Origin: Paenibacillus plantiphilus | GTDB lineage: Bacteria; Bacillota; Bacilli; Paenibacillales; Paenibacillaceae | Direction of reading: 5' to 3' | DNA: 64,000 bases | Assembly (NCBI RefSeq): GCF_927798095.1 | Contig: NZ_CAKMMF010000001.1 | Span: 186,001 to 250,000 of the forward strand | Shown: piece by piece, positions 43,006 through 51,392 of the stretch | Position numbering within the stretch: position 1 is the stretch's first letter | Layout of the letters: every line of letters begins with the position of its first letter | The notes under the pieces: model-generated | Told to the model about the DNA's origin: nothing | The model's input: the letters and a program-made list of their open reading frames with translations, nothing else | The model's database searches: none | Translations under genes and position numbers: made by a program

Positions 43006-43997
43006 GATTCTCTCAGGCTCCTTCCCGTCATGTGAATGAACACATCCTCCAAAGTTGCGGTGCGAGTCAGCAAATCGGTGAATTGCACGCCCTCCCGCTC
43101 TGTCATTGCTATAAGTCCGGTTAATGACAGTTGCAGCTGGTCAGTATACAGCACATAGCTATCCTTGCGAAATTCTGCTTGCCGCACACCTTCTATAGCC
43201 TGCATGCTGCCCAGCAGCTCTGATTTGTGCGCCTCCGACATCGTTTCCAGCTCGGGCACACGGAACTCTATCGCGCTCTCTGATTCCAGACTGCGAATAA
43301 GATTGCGCGGCGAATCCAGCGCTACGATGCCCCCACGATCCATCAAACAGATGCGATCAGACAGCAGCTCCGCTTCATCCATATAGTGGGTCGAAATAAC
43401 AATGGTCTTCCCTTCATCCCGAAGCCGGAGAATGATATCCCACAGCGTTCGGCGGGCCTGCGGGTCCAGACCGGTAGTCGGCTCATCGAGGAATACCACC
43501 TGAGGGTCGTTGACCAGGGCAAGCGCTATAGCAAGCCGCTGCTTCTGTCCGCCAGACAGATTTTTGACCCGATCGTTAAGCTTCTCCGACAAGGTGACAC
43601 TATCGAGCAGCGGCAGAATCGGTACAGTAGGCACATTGTAGAAGCTGGCATACATATTCGTAATCTCTTTTACCGTCAGCAGGTCAAATAAGGATGTCGA
43701 TTGCAGCTGCACGCCAATGACTTCCTTCACCTTGCCCAGCTGTGTGCGCGTATCATAGCCTGCAACCCGTGCGACACCCTCATCCGGCTGGCGCAGCCCC
43801 TCTATCATTTCCATCGTCGTCGTTTTGCCAGCTCCATTGGGGCCAAGCAAGCCAAAAATTTCACCGCGCCTCACCTGAAAATGAATGCCGTTCACTGCGG
43901 TGAATGAACCGTATCGTTTGACCAGTCCGTCCACCTCAATAATATTCTCTGCCTGCGATTCGCCTGAGCGCTCCGCTTGCGCATGATCCTTCACCAT
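43002..43997 (-). CDS. ABC transporter ATP-binding protein (DrrA type)
   Basis: 331 residues. Walker A GPNGAGKTT (52-60), signature LSGGQ (147-151), Walker B VVFLDEP (167-173) and switch His in STHYMDEAE. The C-terminal DUF4162-like part (EFRVPELETMSEAHK) matches daunorubicin-type exporters. Translation couples into the permease through a 4-bp overlap. Probably drug or lipid export. Confidence 0.92.
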   Translation of the reverse strand: MVKDHAQAERSGESQAENIIEVDGLVKRYGSFTAVNGIHFQVRRGEIFGLLGPNGAGKTTTMEMIEGLRQPDEGVARVAGYDTRTQLGKVKEVIGVQLQSTSLFDLLTVKEITNMYASFYNVPTVPILPLLDSVTLSEKLNDRVKNLSGGQKQRLAIALALVNDPQVVFLDEPTTGLDPQARRTLWDIILRLRDEGKTIVISTHYMDEAELLSDRICLMDRGGIVALDSPRNLIRSLESESAIEFRVPELETMSEAHKSELLGSMQAIEGVRQAEFRKDSYVLYTDQLQLSLTGLIAMTEREGVQFTDLLTRTATLEDVFIHMTGRSLRES

Positions 43998-44107
43998 TCA
44001 TACCCCCATATCCGCTAAAATTGATTGCTTGCAGGACTTTTCTATTATACTTCAGCTAGTAGAAAGAATGAAAATAAGCAGTATAGGCTGTGCCCCCGCA
44101 TATCTTG

Positions 44108-44173
44108 AATGCTACATAGCATTTAAGGAATGGTTCATGCAATGCTACATAGCATTTAAGGAATGGTTCATGC
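44108..44173. repeat. Exact 33-bp tandem duplication with palindromes
   Basis: Two identical 33-bp copies each begin with AATGCTACATAGCATT, a perfect 7-2-7 palindrome. They end 29 bases before the start of the RluA-type gene, so they may be tandem operators. Confidence 0.85.
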
Positions 44174-44202
44174 TATATTGAGGGTAATGAATAGAGGACG
44201 GT

Positions 44203-45231
44203 GTGAGTAGACGAATGAATAAACGAAGAACAGCTGCAGGGCGTCATACGAATGGGAACAAACAGATCGGGAGCGCACGCAAAGCCGCGTCCAAGCCTTC
44301 ACAACGCAACAGCAGGAGGGAAGAACGAGGCGCAGTGCAGCGTCCGGACATTAAACAATACATCGTTCAGGAGCCAGGCGAGCTTCTTGCATTTCTCATT
44401 GCTTCCGCCGCCAATACAGGCAGGAATACCCTCAAATCCATGCTGGCCCGCGGGCAAATTACAGTTAACGGCAGCGTCGTTAAAGTGTACAATTATCCGC
44501 TGCAGCCCGGACAAGCCGTTGCCATAAGCAAGGAGCGGATTATTGAGGAGGAGCCGATGATCGGCCTTGCCATCCTGCACGAGGACGAGGATATTATCGT
44601 CGTCAAGAAGGATGCCGGTCTTCTGTCCATCGCATCGTCCAAGGAAAATGAGCTGACTGCCTATCGGCAGCTTACAGCCCATGTGCGGAATAGAGATGCC
44701 AGCGCCCGGATTTTCGTCGTTCACCGATTAGACCGCGACACTTCAGGCGTCATGATGTTTGCCAAGAGTGAGCACGTGCAGCAAACGCTGCAGAACAGCT
44801 GGAAGGACATGGTGGACGAAAGAACCTACATCGCGCTTGTGGATGGGCTCGTCAAGAAGGATAAGGGCACGATCAAATCCTGGCTGAAGGAAAGCAGCAC
44901 GCTTAAGATGTATGCCAGTCCTTATCCCAATGATGGCTTGCTCGCGATAACCCATTACAGAACAATCCAATCCAGCCGAGATTTCACCTTGCTTGAGGTT
45001 CAGCTTGAAACGGGACGCAAGAATCAAATCCGTGTTCATATGGAGGAAATCGGACATCCCGTTGCTGGCGACAAAAAATACGGCTCCAAATCGAAGGCAA
45101 TTGGCAGACTTGGCCTTCACGCCAGCGTGCTGGCATTTGTTCATCCTGTGTCAGGCGAACGAATGCGCTTCGAAGTGCCGGCCCCCAAATCATTCCTTGC
45201 TCCATTCCGAGAATCGCATCCGACGAAATAA
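44203..45231 (+). CDS. RluA-family pseudouridine synthase
   Basis: 342 residues. A long basic, low-complexity N-terminus (1-50), an S4 RNA-binding domain (about 58-110: LKSMLARGQITVNGSVV), and the RluA catalytic domain with HRLDRDTSG (174-182, catalytic Asp178) and ETGRKNQIRVHM. It converts uridine to pseudouridine in rRNA or tRNA; the precise site is not predictable. The GTG start has AGAGGA close upstream; an ATG four codons in is an alternative. Confidence 0.9.
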   Translation: MSRRMNKRRTAAGRHTNGNKQIGSARKAASKPSQRNSRREERGAVQRPDIKQYIVQEPGELLAFLIASAANTGRNTLKSMLARGQITVNGSVVKVYNYPLQPGQAVAISKERIIEEEPMIGLAILHEDEDIIVVKKDAGLLSIASSKENELTAYRQLTAHVRNRDASARIFVVHRLDRDTSGVMMFAKSEHVQQTLQNSWKDMVDERTYIALVDGLVKKDKGTIKSWLKESSTLKMYASPYPNDGLLAITHYRTIQSSRDFTLLEVQLETGRKNQIRVHMEEIGHPVAGDKKYGSKSKAIGRLGLHASVLAFVHPVSGERMRFEVPAPKSFLAPFRESHPTK

Positions 45232-45232
45232 T

Positions 45233-45270
45233 AAATCGGCCCCGTGTGTGAAGCATGGGGCCGATTTATT
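45233..45270. terminator. Bidirectional terminator
   Basis: AAATCGGCCCC pairs with GGGGCCGATTT, with A/T runs on both sides, between the convergent pseudouridine synthase and MBL genes. Confidence 0.88.
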
Positions 45271-45275
45271 GGTTA

Positions 45276-46001
45276 CTATTCTTTATAGCCAGTTCTGCGT
45301 GTCCAGGCTGACGGAGAGGCAGAAGCTCTCGCATTCGTCGAAAACTTCTGCAGATATTCGTCCAGTTGCTCTGCCGGATTCACCACTGGACCGCCGTGGC
45401 ATACCTCCAGCCGCACAGGCTTCAGCTCGCGAAGAATGACACTGCTGCTGATCGCTTCCCCCATATCTGCCGTGAACATCGGCATCGGCTTATTCAGCCT
45501 TCCCTTCTTGGAGGTGAACAAATCTCCAGCCAGCAGCACGCCATCCTTCTCATGATAATACACAACATGGCCTGGAGAATGTCCTGGCGTCAAGTAAGGC
45601 TTCAACTTCCCGAAGGGCAGCAATTCTCCACTATCGGATTGCGGCAGCGGCACAGCTATGCCTGGAGCGACTGACTGCGCTGCCCTCTTGCGGCCTGGAT
45701 AAGGAAGCTCCCCCTCCATATAGGGCATCTCAATGCGATGGGCATATACCGGCACTTTCCGCTGCTTCAATATACCTGCAAGCGAGCCAACGTGATCCGA
45801 ATGGCCGTGCGTGAGAACAACAGCTTTAAGCGGGCCCCATTGCAGCTTATCGATTGCCGCTATGATCCCTTTCGTCATCAATGAAATTCCACCGTCGACC
45901 AGTATGACGCCATCCCCGTCCTTCACAATCCAGACATGAATCGGAATAATCATCCATGATTTCAAGCTCCAAATATGCTCTGATATCTGTACGATTTTCA
46001 T
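45276..46001 (-). CDS. Metallo-beta-lactamase-fold hydrolase
   Basis: 241 residues. Metal motif THGHSDH (64-70: His65, His67, Asp69, His70), third His in TPGHSPGH (about 140) and Asp in LLAGDLF. This is the general glyoxalase II/lactonase-like MBL group; the substrate is not evident. AAGGAG precedes the ATG. Two adjacent TAACC-type palindromes lie 26 bases upstream of the start, so it is probably repressed by a TetR/MarR-like factor not encoded in the window. Confidence 0.88.
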   Translation of the reverse strand: MKIVQISEHIWSLKSWMIIPIHVWIVKDGDGVILVDGGISLMTKGIIAAIDKLQWGPLKAVVLTHGHSDHVGSLAGILKQRKVPVYAHRIEMPYMEGELPYPGRKRAAQSVAPGIAVPLPQSDSGELLPFGKLKPYLTPGHSPGHVVYYHEKDGVLLAGDLFTSKKGRLNKPMPMFTADMGEAISSSVILRELKPVRLEVCHGGPVVNPAEQLDEYLQKFSTNARASASPSAWTRRTGYKE

Positions 46002-46026
46002 AAAGGCAGCTCCTTAAATTTATTAA

Positions 46027-46053
46027 TAACCATTGGTTACTAACCGTTGGTTA
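46027..46053. promoter_or_regulatory. Paired TetR/MarR-type operators
   Basis: TAACCATTGGTTA and TAACCGTTGGTTA, each a 13-bp palindrome, are separated by one base just upstream of the MBL gene. The shape is typical of TetR-family sites; the cognate protein is unknown. Confidence 0.7.
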
Positions 46054-46084
46054 TAAATATATCCAACTTCTTAGCCCTTGTCAA

Positions 46085-46155
46085 TGCTTATTGACATGCT
46101 TATTGGCATGCTTATTGACACCTGCTGACACCTGCTGACACCTCCTTATTGACAC
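46085..46155. repeat. Short 12-bp and 10-bp tandem repeats
   Basis: TGCTTATTGACA is repeated three times with one change, followed by CCTGCTGACA twice and a related CCTCCTTATTGACACC. It lies in the intergenic region upstream of the MBL gene. Confidence 0.75.
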
Positions 46156-46290
46156 CAGAGCACTATAGTCTTGTTGCTTCATCATTTGCTGACACTCCAT
46201 CTACTAAACTTCTGCTTCATACAATGGAGCTGTGGTGAATATATAGCAGTATGCCGAACTGAAAACGAACTCTAGGAGGAGATTCATTCG

Positions 46291-47070
46291 ATGAGAAGTC
46301 CACGTTCTGCTTATACACTATGGAATATCGTCGGGGTTGCAGCGGTTATCGCGGTTAATATGCTCGCCGCATTGCTTCCTCTCAACGGCCAAACAACAGG
46401 AGAGCTTTCCGACAAGCATCCCGTATTAATAACGCCTGCTGGTTATGCCTTCTCAATCTGGAGCGTTATCTATGTGCTGCTGATCGGCTTCGCCATCTAT
46501 CAGGCGACACGCACCGGAAGGAGAAAGGGGATCGCTGCCAGCATCGGACCTTGGTTTCTCATCAGCTGCCTATTGAATATGGGATGGATTTTCCTCTGGC
46601 ATTATGAATACGTAACGAGCAGCGGGTTTATTATGATTGCGCTTCTGCTCACACTCCTCGTCATTTATCGCCGAGTCCAGAAAGCTGGCTATATCCTTAC
46701 ATTCGGAGAGCGAATATTCGTACAGCTTCCTTTCAGCATTTATCTGGGTTGGATCAGCGTCGCAACAATCGTGAACCTGAGCATTGTGCTGGACAACGCG
46801 GACTGGAATGGGTTCGGACTATCGGATACAGCCTGGGCCGTCATTATGCTTGCAGTCGCAACACTGCTTGCACTGACCAAGGGATTGCTCCACCGTGATC
46901 TCTTCTACATGCTGGTCTTTGTCTGGGCATTCATGGCCATCATGATCAAACAGGAGAATCATCAGGCAATTGTTATTACTGCATGGATAGGCGCCATTCT
47001 ATTAACTGTCGGTGCGGGGATTGTCGGAATTAACAAATTCAGACAAACTAGAAATATTGCGAAATTGTAA
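46291..47070 (+). CDS. TspO/MBR-like tryptophan-rich membrane protein
   Basis: 259 residues, about seven or eight helices. The Pro-x-Tyr-x-Phe-x-x-Trp-x-x-Ile pattern (PAGYAFSIWSVIYVLLI), NMGWIFLWHYE and LPFSIYLGWISVATIVN match the TspO/MBR-related long subgroup common in Firmicutes. The strong AGGAGG before the ATG supports the start. TspO proteins bind porphyrins or signal oxidative stress; the function of this long form is unknown. Confidence 0.85.
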   Translation: MRSPRSAYTLWNIVGVAAVIAVNMLAALLPLNGQTTGELSDKHPVLITPAGYAFSIWSVIYVLLIGFAIYQATRTGRRKGIAASIGPWFLISCLLNMGWIFLWHYEYVTSSGFIMIALLLTLLVIYRRVQKAGYILTFGERIFVQLPFSIYLGWISVATIVNLSIVLDNADWNGFGLSDTAWAVIMLAVATLLALTKGLLHRDLFYMLVFVWAFMAIMIKQENHQAIVITAWIGAILLTVGAGIVGINKFRQTRNIAKL

Positions 47071-47142
47071 AGAAAGCGGAGGAAATTGTAGAAATGAGGC
47101 GGAATAATTGCTATTTTGATAAATAATTGAGTTTTCTGAATA

Positions 47143-47171
47143 TTTACAATATTTAAAATGACTTGTACACT
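47143..47171 (+). promoter_or_regulatory. Candidate promoter of a small transcription unit
   Basis: TTTACA (47143-47148), a 17-nt spacer and TACACT (47166-47171). A short ORF begins 47 bases downstream. Confidence 0.4.
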
Positions 47172-47217
47172 AGGGCTATATCATTCAAGACGTGCTTCTT
47201 CCCAGTTAGGAGCAAGC

Positions 47218-47448
47218 ATGCTGACCTCGAATAGGATGGATGATATGACTACACCGAGAGGGGATAGTCCAATGGATCAAGTAAGCGAAACATGTCCCTT
47301 GATTGATGAAAGAAAGGAGTTAGCAGGCAGGTAACCTTGCTTGCGGGGCATGTGGGTACACGAGCAGATAAGGACGAAGTCTTTCGATGATGAGTATTTG
47401 GTTCACAGGATAATGAAAAAAATTAATGATGCAACGGAAGTTGTCTGA
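47218..47448 (+). pseudogene. Small gene interrupted by one in-frame stop (38 + 37 codons)
   Basis: An ATG with AGGAGC 5 bases upstream opens a 38-residue frame (MLTSNRMDDM, then PMDQVSETCPLIDERKEL) that stops at TAA (47332-47334). The same frame continues open for 37 more codons (PCLRGMWVHEQ, then DDEYLVHRIMKKINDATEVV) to TGA at 47448. A promoter-like sequence precedes it and a strong terminator follows at 47490. It is either a young pseudogene or two coupled small ORFs (the second ATG is at 47350). No family recognised. Confidence 0.45.
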
Positions 47449-47489
47449 ATGGAGTGCAAGCAATAATTGAATAGAATAATAGGATTTAC

Positions 47490-47534
47490 ATAGGAGATTT
47501 GGTTGTCAGCAGACAAGCAAATCTCCTATTTTAT
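47490..47534 (+). terminator. Strong intrinsic terminator
   Basis: ATAGGAGATTTG and CAAATCTCCTAT form a perfect 12-bp stem followed by TTTA. It closes the small unit at 47.15-47.45 kb and lies upstream of the carboxypeptidase. Confidence 0.82.
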
Positions 47535-47622
47535 GCTGGTTGCCCGTTCTCTGAGAAGGATTCACTCGAAAAATGTCGAATACATGATCCCAGCATATTC
47601 GACAGGAGAGATTGCAGCAAAT

Positions 47623-49110
47623 ATGGAACTTCAGCCCTCATACAGATACTCATCAACGCAACTAAAGAAAACAATGCTCCTTCTACTTACCACTATGGCT
47701 CTCAGCCTCCCCCTCCTTTTCCTTGCCATTGCGCCTCTGACAGCAGATGCAGCGGCAGCCAAGCCCATTGTCAATCCTAAGCAAGTGTATACCTATGCAC
47801 AGATGTCCAAAGATCTTCAAGCGCTAGCTGCCCGTTATCCGGACCTCATCCAGCTCGGCTCTGCCGGTCTAAGCGAGTATGGACGCAAGATATGGACCGC
47901 CGATGTCGGCCATGGACCTGCAATTGTGATGCTGAACGGCTCGCATCATGCCCGCGAGTGGATTACGACGATCACACTCATGATGCAGATCGAGCAGTTG
48001 GCCCGGGATGAGGAGAAATCCGCTATCGTGAGAGGTTATCAGGCTGGCGACTTGCTTCAGCGGGTTACCTTTCGGTTCGTACCAATGGTCAACCCCGATG
48101 GCGTTATTCTGCAGCAATCCGGGCTGACTGCTTTTCCCGCCTCGGCGCATGCTTCCTTGATTAAGATGAACGGCGGCAAAAGCAATTTCAAACGATGGAA
48201 GGCCAATGCGAAAGGCATTGACCTGAACAGGCAATATCCAGCAGGCTGGGACAGCATTCGCAATCCGGGCTCCGCGCCTTATTACATGAATTACAAAGGG
48301 ACACAACCGCTGCAGGCCAAAGAGGCGATAGCGATGTACGACCTGACAAGAGCGTCCCAGCCAGAATTATCTCTCGCCTACCACTCATCTGGCGAAATTT
48401 TATACTGGAATTATAAGACCAAGGCAGAGAATGTTTATCGCGACAAGCTCATTGCTTCCGCTTACGGGAAGCTGACAGGCTATCGGCTCATCGCCCCACA
48501 AGCCAATCCCTCCGGCGGCGGCTTTACGGACTGGTTCATTACCGAATTCGGACGTCCTGGCTTAACACCGGAGCTTGGACGAACAGCCGGGGAAACACAT
48601 GTGCCGCTATCCGAATGGAGCTACAATTGGAGCAAACAGAAGAATACCATTTGGTTCCTTGCAGAAGAAGGCTACAAGCTATGGATGGCGCGTCAGCAGA
48701 CTACGAGCTATGACACAGATTTTCGACTGACGAGCGCGGAGCGCAGTTATACATGGCCGGATTTGAAGTCCAAGAAGCTTGGTATCGTGTATCCCGGCCG
48801 TTATAAAGCGGTCAGACAAAAGGGAGATTGGATAGAGGTCCAAACCGCTCACGGCGTCCAGTGGATTTCGACGAGGGCAGTGCTGGCAGGACCTTTCGAG
48901 CCACTCACAAGTACGACAGCTGATATTGCAGCGGGAACTGCGGCGTACCTTTCACCGCTGCAATCCTCCAAGACAGCGAATGCTGCTGCTTTAGCCGAAC
49001 AGACAGTGACACTGCTGGACAAATGGAACGAATGGCTGCTCATCACAGCTAAGGAAGGCGTATTCTGGATTCGGGAAGCGGACGTAGCAGCGGCGAATCC
49101 GCCGTTGTAG
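47623..49110 (+). CDS. Secreted M14 zinc carboxypeptidase
   Basis: About 495 residues. A hydrophobic signal segment (about 18-45, MLLLLTTMALSLPLLFLAIA) follows a longish n-region. The M14 domain has HAREW (zinc ligands His109 and Glu112), NPDG, LNRQYPAGW, YHSSGE (His254) and TPELG (catalytic Glu317). It resembles gamma-D-glutamyl-meso-diaminopimelate peptidases and Bacillus carboxypeptidases. The C-terminus (GRYKAVRQKGDWIEV, GVQWISTRAVL) looks like an SH3b wall-binding module. The frame extends to 47503 but crosses a terminator, so the ATG at 47623 after AGGAGAG is preferred. Confidence 0.88.
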   Translation: MELQPSYRYSSTQLKKTMLLLLTTMALSLPLLFLAIAPLTADAAAAKPIVNPKQVYTYAQMSKDLQALAARYPDLIQLGSAGLSEYGRKIWTADVGHGPAIVMLNGSHHAREWITTITLMMQIEQLARDEEKSAIVRGYQAGDLLQRVTFRFVPMVNPDGVILQQSGLTAFPASAHASLIKMNGGKSNFKRWKANAKGIDLNRQYPAGWDSIRNPGSAPYYMNYKGTQPLQAKEAIAMYDLTRASQPELSLAYHSSGEILYWNYKTKAENVYRDKLIASAYGKLTGYRLIAPQANPSGGGFTDWFITEFGRPGLTPELGRTAGETHVPLSEWSYNWSKQKNTIWFLAEEGYKLWMARQQTTSYDTDFRLTSAERSYTWPDLKSKKLGIVYPGRYKAVRQKGDWIEVQTAHGVQWISTRAVLAGPFEPLTSTTADIAAGTAAYLSPLQSSKTANAAALAEQTVTLLDKWNEWLLITAKEGVFWIREADVAAANPPL

Positions 49111-49214
49111 CCACTGCTTTCCTCCCTCGCGCTGCTGCAAAAGTACAGCAGTTTATGGGAAAGCGTCATTTCATCATTACCCAGCTCAGCCGAAGAGTAG
49201 TCTGCGATGTATTG

Positions 49215-49413
49215 CCATCTGTAAGAAGGTTTTTCAGGCTTACGGCGCGATTCATCCTACTTTTTCGTGCTGTAACACGTTTTTTCCGCCTTACAGCTAC
49301 AGCGAAAAGCAATGTATGACGCTTTCTCATACTGTAAGAAGGTTTTTCAGGCTTACGGCGCGATTCACCCCACTTTTCCATGCTGTAAAGTGGTATTTCC
49401 GCCTTACAACGAA
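49215..49413. repeat. 113-bp array of paired hairpins (third locus)
   Basis: CTGTAAGAAGG recurs at 49219 and 49332 (period 113), each followed 51 bp later by a second CTGTAA hairpin. Arms and loop follow the form CTGTAA, N4, KTTTTTC, N4, TTACRG. Intervening text differs from the other two arrays. Confidence 0.85.
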
Positions 49414-49751
49414 TGGTTTATAACGAATGGCTGGATTGGCTTTTTCAGCGGCATGAATAGTACAGGAAATGAACCCGAAACACGCTGATTACGCTGCTGC
49501 TGGCGGCAGCAGATGTACTTATGCGAATTAGTAAGTAACTCCCATCCCAACTCACCTATTCATTCTGGGGTGAATTCATAGACGTCACGAGAGTTTTTGC
49601 AGCAATGTCGGTATTATGCGGCTGTTTTGGCTGCAGCAACTGTATTTTTGCAGCAGCGCTTCCATCTCCCAATTGTCGCGATCGCGGCAATAAGGGCCGA
49701 TCAAACCCGTGATCGACATGACCGCGGAAACAAGCGATACTGTGCCACAAT
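49414..49751. other. Gene-free stretch
   Basis: No gene with a start signal. A few CAGCAGCA and GCAGCAAC motifs recur, but no ordered repeat. Confidence 0.5.
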
Positions 49752-49801
49752 AACAAAGAGGCTGTTTCATCAGCAGCAACCTGCCGATGAAACAGCCTCT
49801 T
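49752..49801 (-). terminator. Terminator of the IMP dehydrogenase gene
   Basis: AAGAGGCTGTTTCATC and its complement form a 16-bp perfect stem around a 14-base loop, followed by TTTG on the minus strand. Confidence 0.8.
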
Positions 49802-49818
49802 ATTTTCATGACCTATCA

Positions 49819-51318
49819 TTATTCCCCTGATAGACTGCTGTCTTTCAGAATAACATCATGCGCCCCGCCCTCGACGATGCTCGTCGCGGAAACTAGTGTA
49901 ATACGCGCTGTCCGGTGAAGCTCTTCGATTGATGTGGAGCCGCAATTGCACATCGTCGACTTTATCTTGTGAATCGTACGGTCCAGATTCTCCTGCAATC
50001 CGCCGGCGTAAGGAACATAGGAGTCAACGCCTTCTTCGAACACGAGACTCTCCTTGCCGCCTGTATCATACCGCTGCCAGTTGCGCGCACGGTTGGAGCC
50101 TTCTCCCCAGAATTCCTTCACAAAATTCGTTCCAACCTTAAGCTTCCGCGTCGGACTTTCGTCAAATCTGGCGAAATAACGTCCCATCATGACAAAGTCA
50201 GCACCCATCGCCAGAGAAAGCGTGATGTGGTAATCGTGCACGATCCCTCCGTCCGAGCAGATCGGAACGTAGATGCCGGTTTCCCTGTAATAATCATCGC
50301 GCGCAGCAGCAACCTCAATGAGCGCTGAGGCTTGTCCTCTGCCAATTCCTTTCTGCTCCCGCGTAATGCAGATAGAACCGCCGCCGATTCCGACCTTGAT
50401 GAAATCAGCGCCCGATTCAACGAGATAAAGGAAACCCTCGCGATCCACAACGTTGCCCGCTCCGATCTTTACGTTCGTGTTCGCCTTCACATATTGGATC
50501 GTTTCCCGCTGCCATTCACTGAACCCGTCCGACGAATCAATAACGACGACATCTACGCCTGCCTCAGCAAGCGCTGGCACTCGTTCCATGTAATCCTTCG
50601 TATTGATGCCCGCGCCAACGATATAGCTTTTGTTCTCGTCCAGCAGCTCGTAAGGATTCTCCTTATGCGCGTCATAGTCTTTGCGAAATACAAGATAGTC
50701 GAGCTTCTGCTCCTTGTCCACAATTGGCAGGCAATTCAGCTTATGCTCCCAGATCAGGTCATTCGCTTCCGACAACGTAATGCCGGAAGTACCGTAGAAC
50801 AACGATTCGAACGGCGTCATAAATTCGCTAACTTGTTTAGTCAGCGCATCTCGGCTAATTCTGTAGTCGCGGCTCGTCACGATGCCAAGCAGCTTGCCTT
50901 GAGGCGAGCCATCATGTGTAATCGCAACAGTAGAATGGCCTGTTCTCTCCTTGAGCTCCAGCACATCCTTAAGGCTATGGCTTGGCGTCAGATTGGAACG
51001 GCTTACGACAAACCCTGCCTTGTACCCCTTTACCTTCCGCACCATCGCAGCCTGATCCTCTATCGATTGCGATCCGAAGATGAACGAAATCCCCCCGCAT
51101 CTGGCAAGCGCAACTGCCATTACATCATCGGATACCGCCTGCATAACAGCGGATGCGAATGGAATGTTGAGCGAGACGGACGGCTTCTCTCCAGCACCAA
51201 ACTTGACAATCGGCGTTCTCAGGCTCACATTGCCAGGGGTACATTCCTTAGTCGTTAAATTCGGCACGAGCAAAAATTCACTGAACGTGCGTGACGGCTC
51301 CATATAGTAGAAAGCCAT
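49819..51318 (-). CDS. guaB: IMP dehydrogenase, Tritrichomonas foetus-like clade
   Basis: Oxidises IMP to XMP, committing purines to GMP. 499 residues: TIM barrel with two CBS domains inserted (about 100-215, [30 protein letters not shown]). The catalytic loop is [20 protein letters not shown] with Cys317, and the flap [11 protein letters not shown] contains the Arg416-Tyr417 dyad. This text is far closer to the Tritrichomonas foetus enzyme (same catalytic loop and MCNCG segment) than to canonical B. subtilis GuaB (GIGPGSICTTR). T. foetus IMPDH is known for mycophenolic-acid insensitivity. It is monocistronic. A canonical guaB may exist elsewhere. Confidence 0.9.
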   Translation of the reverse strand: MAFYYMEPSRTFSEFLLVPNLTTKECTPGNVSLRTPIVKFGAGEKPSVSLNIPFASAVMQAVSDDVMAVALARCGGISFIFGSQSIEDQAAMVRKVKGYKAGFVVSRSNLTPSHSLKDVLELKERTGHSTVAITHDGSPQGKLLGIVTSRDYRISRDALTKQVSEFMTPFESLFYGTSGITLSEANDLIWEHKLNCLPIVDKEQKLDYLVFRKDYDAHKENPYELLDENKSYIVGAGINTKDYMERVPALAEAGVDVVVIDSSDGFSEWQRETIQYVKANTNVKIGAGNVVDREGFLYLVESGADFIKVGIGGGSICITREQKGIGRGQASALIEVAAARDDYYRETGIYVPICSDGGIVHDYHITLSLAMGADFVMMGRYFARFDESPTRKLKVGTNFVKEFWGEGSNRARNWQRYDTGGKESLVFEEGVDSYVPYAGGLQENLDRTIHKIKSTMCNCGSTSIEELHRTARITLVSATSIVEGGAHDVILKDSSLSGE

Positions 51319-51392
51319 TCTCTCTCATCCTCCTTGGATTCATTTGTAGGTCGAATAAATTCCCAAAATCATATCACATGGTTCGAAATCAA

